From Paraburkholderia phytofirmans PsJN (GTDB lineage Bacteria; Pseudomonadota; Gammaproteobacteria; Burkholderiales; Burkholderiaceae), in the NCBI RefSeq assembly GCF_000020125.1, contig NC_010676.1, positions 124,001 through 188,000 of the forward strand: a stretch of DNA of 64,000 nucleotides, in the 5' to 3' direction. The notes below the pieces were generated by a model. The model ran no database searches and was not told where the DNA came from. It saw only the letters and a list, made by a program, of their open reading frames with translations. The translations under genes were made by a program, and so were the position numbers. Below, piece after piece: positions 61,102-64,000 of the stretch. Positions within the stretch are counted from its first letter, which is position 1. Each line of letters starts with the position of its first letter.

Positions 61102-61331
61102 GGCTTCTGGGCGAGCTGCTTGCGATAGGCCTCGACCGGCAACCCGCCCCAGCCCCAGTTCTCCATATCCACTTCTTCGATAACCACGAAGGTCGCCGCG
61201 AGCGGCTTGTTCAGCACGTCCAGCAGCACCTGGCTGACGCCTGCGATCAGCCTGGCTTTTTCGTCGGCCGTGACGGCATTGGTGCCGGGTTTGGAACCTT
61301 CGCGGGTCACCTGAATTGTGACGATAGGCAT
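61095..61331 (-). CDS. 4-oxalocrotonate tautomerase-like protein
   Basis: A 78-aa tautomerase superfamily protein. ATG 61331 (GGAGAA upstream) places Pro directly after Met (MPIVTIQVTREG), the catalytic Pro1 after Met removal. The rest (ADEKARLIAGVSQVLLDVLNKP, TFVVIEEVDMENWGWGGLPVEAYR) matches small homohexameric tautomerases of the DmpI/YwhB kind. Convergent with the nitronate monooxygenase gene and upstream of an SDR gene on the same strand. Substrate unknown. Confidence 0.87.
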   Translation of the reverse strand: MPIVTIQVTREGSKPGTNAVTADEKARLIAGVSQVLLDVLNKPLAATFVVIEEVDMENWGWGGLPVEAYRKQLAQKPG

Positions 61332-61391
61332 GGCGTTCTCCATAATGCTCGGTTGGCGTGAAGGGCGCCGGTCAGCGGCGCCCTCGCGCGA

Positions 61392-62102
61392 TCAGTGGCC
61401 TGCGCTCTGGCCGCCGTCGACGTGCAGGATTTCGCCCGTCACGAACGGCGCCGAGTCCAGGAACAGCACAGCGTTCACGATATCGCTCATTTCGCCCATG
61501 TGCCCGACCGGATGCAATGCGCCGAGCGCCGCATGGGTTTCTTCAGCGTGCATCGGCGACTTGATGATGCCCGGCGCGACGGCGTTCGCGCGGATGCCCT
61601 TCTTCGCGTATTCGATCGCGAGGGACTTCGTGGCCGCGTTCAGGCCGCCCTTGGTCAGCGAGGCCAGCACCGAGGGCACGCCGTCGATGGCGTGGTCGAC
61701 GAGACTCGTCGAAATGCTGACCACGTGGCCGCTGCCGTGCTTTTCCATTTCGGCGATGGCCAGCTGCGTGATGAAGAAGAAGCCGTTGAGGTTCACCGCG
61801 GTGACCTTCGCGTAGTCTTCGGCCGTATAGCTGGTGAAGGGCTTGGCAACGAAGATGCCGGCGTTGTTGACGAGCGTGTCGATGCGGCCAAAACGGGCGA
61901 TGGCTTCACGAATCACGCGCTGCGCGGTGGCCGGTTCGCCGATATCGCCTGCCACAGTCAGGATGTTCGGATCTTCCGAGGGCTTGACCGAACGTGCGGT
62001 TGCGACGACGCGGTAGTCGAGCTTGCGAAACGCGTTGACCAGTTCGGCGCCGATGCCTTGCGATGCGCCCGTAACGACAACGACTTTTTGTGATGTGCTC
62101 AT
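61392..62102 (-). CDS. SDR-family protein lacking the catalytic Tyr
   Basis: A 236-aa classical-length SDR: TGASQGIG (residues 11-18), NNAG, and the catalytic Ser region VSISTS. At the YxxxK position the sequence reads ASLTK (VPSVLASLTKGG), with Ala where the Tyr should be, while the Lys is kept. So it may be a non-catalytic or differently acting member. The C-terminus GEILHVDGGQSAGH is typical. It lies upstream of the tautomerase on the same strand. ATG 62102 fits the family start. Confidence 0.85.
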   Translation of the reverse strand: MSTSQKVVVVTGASQGIGAELVNAFRKLDYRVVATARSVKPSEDPNILTVAGDIGEPATAQRVIREAIARFGRIDTLVNNAGIFVAKPFTSYTAEDYAKVTAVNLNGFFFITQLAIAEMEKHGSGHVVSISTSLVDHAIDGVPSVLASLTKGGLNAATKSLAIEYAKKGIRANAVAPGIIKSPMHAEETHAALGALHPVGHMGEMSDIVNAVLFLDSAPFVTGEILHVDGGQSAGH

Positions 62103-62320
62103 GGCTGAATCTCCAGATAAGTAACTTGGGATCAAATGCTGATCGGGCCGGTGGCTCCGATGGGTATGAAATCTAGGCGCATCCGCGCCGATCTCGAACA
62201 CCCGCCATGGACAAACAGTCTTGCCTGCCAGGTACAAATGGTTTTGCGGTGAGGGAGCAGGCGCGCACGGCCTACGCGACGGCCGAGGTCGCGAGTCGTT
62301 ATTTGCGGCGTTGACGCGAT

Positions 62321-63484
62321 TTATTGCTGGCTTTCCGCCGAGGCCATGCGAAAGACCGAGAGGCCTTCCATCGGGTCCAGTGTTTCTCGCCACGGCGCGC
62401 GCTTCAGCAAGCGGACCGTGTCTTCGTAACCCGCAAGCCAGCGCCGTTCGATGCCGGCCGAAGAGAAATCGATGTCCCGGTTCAGATCGTCGTTATCGAA
62501 TGCCGGTGCGTCGAGTTCCAGCACGCGCATCGTCGTGCCGCAGCCCCAGCCGAGCAGTTCGCGCACCTGCGGATCATTGCGTGCCGCTTCGGGCAGATGC
62601 TGGCCCAGTTCGCGGATCACGTGACGCAAGCGGTGAATCTGCTTCTGTCGATCGAGATGACTCTCCGCGCGGCTCGAGTACTGAATGTCGCGTTGCCGGC
62701 TCATGACCTGCAAGATCGACTCGGGCTCAGGACCGCTCGAAGGCCACAACTGCACCGAGAAGATCACCGAGTCGCGCCGCGGGCGGTCGTCGAGCACGGC
62801 TTCGAGCGGCGTATTCGAATAGATGCCGCCGTCCCAGTACGATTCGCCTTCCAGTTGCACCGCCGGGAAGCCGGGCGGAAAAGCGGCGGAAGCCATCACG
62901 TGTTCGACGTCCAGCAACGCATCGCGATTCGTGAAGTAGCGCATGCGTCCACTGCGGACATTGACCGTGCCGACGGTCAGCCGAGTCGTCTTCTGGTTCA
63001 GGTAGTCGAAATCCACTAGCGAAGCCAGGGTTTCGCGCAGCGGTCCGGTCGAATAGAAAGCTGCCTGATCGGAACGAACGCGTGCCTGAAGGCCCGCCCA
63101 CGACTGCAACTGCGGTGTGAAAAACGACGGCACGCCTTGAGTGACCGTGACAAAATCGCGCAGCCAGTTTGCGAGTCCCGGCAGCCAGTTTGCCGCTTCC
63201 ATGCCCTGGCGTGCCACGCCGTTCCAGAACCGGGTCAGACGCGCCATACGATTCTCAGGCAGATTGCCGGCGATGATCGCGCCGTTTATCGCGCCGATCG
63301 AGGTGCCGATGACCCAATGAGGCTCGACTTTGCCGTCGTGAAGCGCCTGATACACCCCGGCCTGGTAAGCACCGAGGGCGCCGCCGCCCTGAAAGACCAG
63401 CACGATCTGGCCGGGAATGTCCGGCGGCGAATGCGGAGTGTCACTTGCGCCGGTCTGATGTTCGACGTGCGTTTCGTTGCTCAT
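62321..63484 (-). CDS. Patatin-like phospholipase with DUF3734 C-terminus
   Basis: A 387-aa protein. GGGALGAYQAGV is the oxyanion glycine-rich motif, GTSIGA gives nucleophile Ser62, and DGG gives Asp218, forming the Ser-Asp dyad of patatin lipases. The C-terminal 120 residues (RQRDIQYSSRAESHLDRQKQIHRLRHVIREL) resemble DUF3734, often joined to such enzymes and linked to polyhydroxybutyrate/fatty-acid metabolism. ATG 63484 has GGGAGG upstream. Cytoplasmic or membrane-associated acyl hydrolase. Confidence 0.88.
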   Translation of the reverse strand: MSNETHVEHQTGASDTPHSPPDIPGQIVLVFQGGGALGAYQAGVYQALHDGKVEPHWVIGTSIGAINGAIIAGNLPENRMARLTRFWNGVARQGMEAANWLPGLANWLRDFVTVTQGVPSFFTPQLQSWAGLQARVRSDQAAFYSTGPLRETLASLVDFDYLNQKTTRLTVGTVNVRSGRMRYFTNRDALLDVEHVMASAAFPPGFPAVQLEGESYWDGGIYSNTPLEAVLDDRPRRDSVIFSVQLWPSSGPEPESILQVMSRQRDIQYSSRAESHLDRQKQIHRLRHVIRELGQHLPEAARNDPQVRELLGWGCGTTMRVLELDAPAFDNDDLNRDIDFSSAGIERRWLAGYEDTVRLLKRAPWRETLDPMEGLSVFRMASAESQQ

Positions 63485-64000
63485 GACAAACCTCCCGGAC
63501 CCACATTGCGGTGTCGCCGATTCTGCCACGGTATGGATTCACGCCATCACGCGCAGTGGTGAATTTAGTCAACGTTTCCATAATGTCGAAACCAGGCGCG
63601 TTGACGCTGCATAACGTCTAAATGCGAATTGGCTATGGTCCGATTATCGAACACTGATCGCGTGTTGTTTTTTTGATTAGCGATGCTACACTTCCTCAGC
63701 AAACAGATTAAAAGCGTTTCGCGGCAACTGGCCATTGCCTTTTGACACTTCTGCACGGTGTCAGACATCGTATTGACATACCGCTAGAAGAAAAAGGAGC
63801 ACGTATGCAACGGTTGGCGAGCGAGTCTTGATGCATTCATTAGCATCGCACCGACCAGGCGGCTGGTGGCCGTCCACTTCCTTTTTGCCTCGCGTAGCGT
63901 AGATAACGCAACAACGCAGCAATTGATCAGCAAACGAACCTGCCTTCGAGAGCATGCGCATCCGGGCGCGAAGCTGACGCATTAGCGCAGTTTCAATCGT
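63485..64000. other. AT-richer region without a convincing gene
   Basis: About 516 bp with visibly lower GC. It contains an inverted repeat (TGACAC 63743-63748, GTGTCA 63758-63763) that includes a TTGACA at 63742-63747, and a strong ribosome site (AAAAAGGAG) before ATG 63805. That frame codes for only 8 residues and its stop overlaps ATG 63831 (TGATG), a 23-codon frame. Longer minus-strand frames in this span have no ribosome site and no known domain. Confidence 0.45.

Noticed and set aside
63565..63768. 67-aa minus-strand frame in the AT-rich right end
   Set aside because: No ribosome site or recognisable feature; located in a low-GC non-coding stretch.
63761..63982. 73-aa minus-strand frame at the right end
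   Set aside because: No start signal or similarity; ends with a hydrophobic stretch but this alone is weak evidence.
1..64000. Search for tRNA/rRNA genes, CRISPR arrays, insertion sequences, integrases and prophage genes
   Set aside because: None was recognised by eye; repeats found are only short palindromes and terminator hairpins. A tRNA scan and repeat search would be decisive.

Overview
The window is about 64 kb of GC-rich, gene-dense chromosomal DNA from a betaproteobacterium of the order Burkholderiales, most likely a Paraburkholderia or Burkholderia relative. Evidence for this is the DUF2844/DUF3443 pair, DUF4148-type small exported proteins, a Burkholderia-type Gram-negative porin, the large number of LysR/IclR/GntR regulators each paired with a catabolic gene set, and frequent GTG/TTG starts behind good Shine-Dalgarno sequences. 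I saw no rRNA, tRNA, CRISPR array, insertion sequence or prophage. It reads as accessory metabolic chromosome; placement on a secondary replicon is only a guess.

Layout. 0-3.2 kb: start of an acyl-CoA dehydrogenase, a divergent IclR regulator, and the secreted DUF2844/DUF3443 pair. 3.3-7.3 kb: LysR regulator divergent from a tightly coupled CitMHS transporter / AtuA / AtuA-C set, probably a catabolic route for an organic acid. 7.3-14.8 kb: LysR-controlled MFS efflux pump, Old Yellow Enzyme, a LysR/TetR tandem, a Gal80-like Gfo/Idh/MocA protein and an SDR. 15-20 kb: D-glucarate module (FadR-type GntR regulator, MFS transporter, glucarate dehydratase, 5-dehydro-4-deoxyglucarate dehydratase) with two TGTC-N4-GACA candidate operators. 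20-27.6 kb: EmrB-type pump, DUF4148-like lipoprotein, then an aromatic/hydroaromatic set: type II dehydroquinase, shikimate-like MHS transporter, IclR, PRISE-type reductase, hydroxyquinol-type intradiol dioxygenase.

27.6-41.9 kb: lipoprotein, NmrA-like reductase/LysR pair, propeller protein with a TPR/winged-helix regulator, DUF899 protein, chemoreceptor, porin, PQQ-type sugar dehydrogenase-like lipoprotein, DUF4239 membrane protein, dienelactone hydrolase, SDR and alpha/beta hydrolase. 42-53.9 kb: LysR, lipoprotein esterase, PAP2 phosphatase, M20 amidohydrolase coupled to a GNAT acetyltransferase, Ogt DNA repair protein, a leucine-rich-repeat protein kinase, an orphan sugar-binding protein, PRC-barrel protein, GT9 glycosyltransferase, SnoaL-like protein. 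53.9-58.8 kb: NDH-2-like flavoprotein and a peroxide/thiol stress cluster (ohrR, msrA, ohr) joined by a shared palindromic operator, then a FUSC-like membrane protein. 58.9-63.5 kb: LysR, nitronate monooxygenase, tautomerase, an SDR lacking the catalytic Tyr, and a patatin phospholipase. The last 500 bp are AT-richer and hold no convincing gene.

Most clusters follow one pattern: a regulator transcribed divergently from, or next to, a transporter plus one to three enzymes. The least explained loci are the split AtuA operon (4.2-7.3 kb), the Gal80-like protein (12.8-14 kb), the LRR kinase (49.0-50.4 kb) and the TPR/winged-helix plus propeller pair (30.5-32.4 kb). All functional calls come from reading the sequence and family knowledge; no database search was run.
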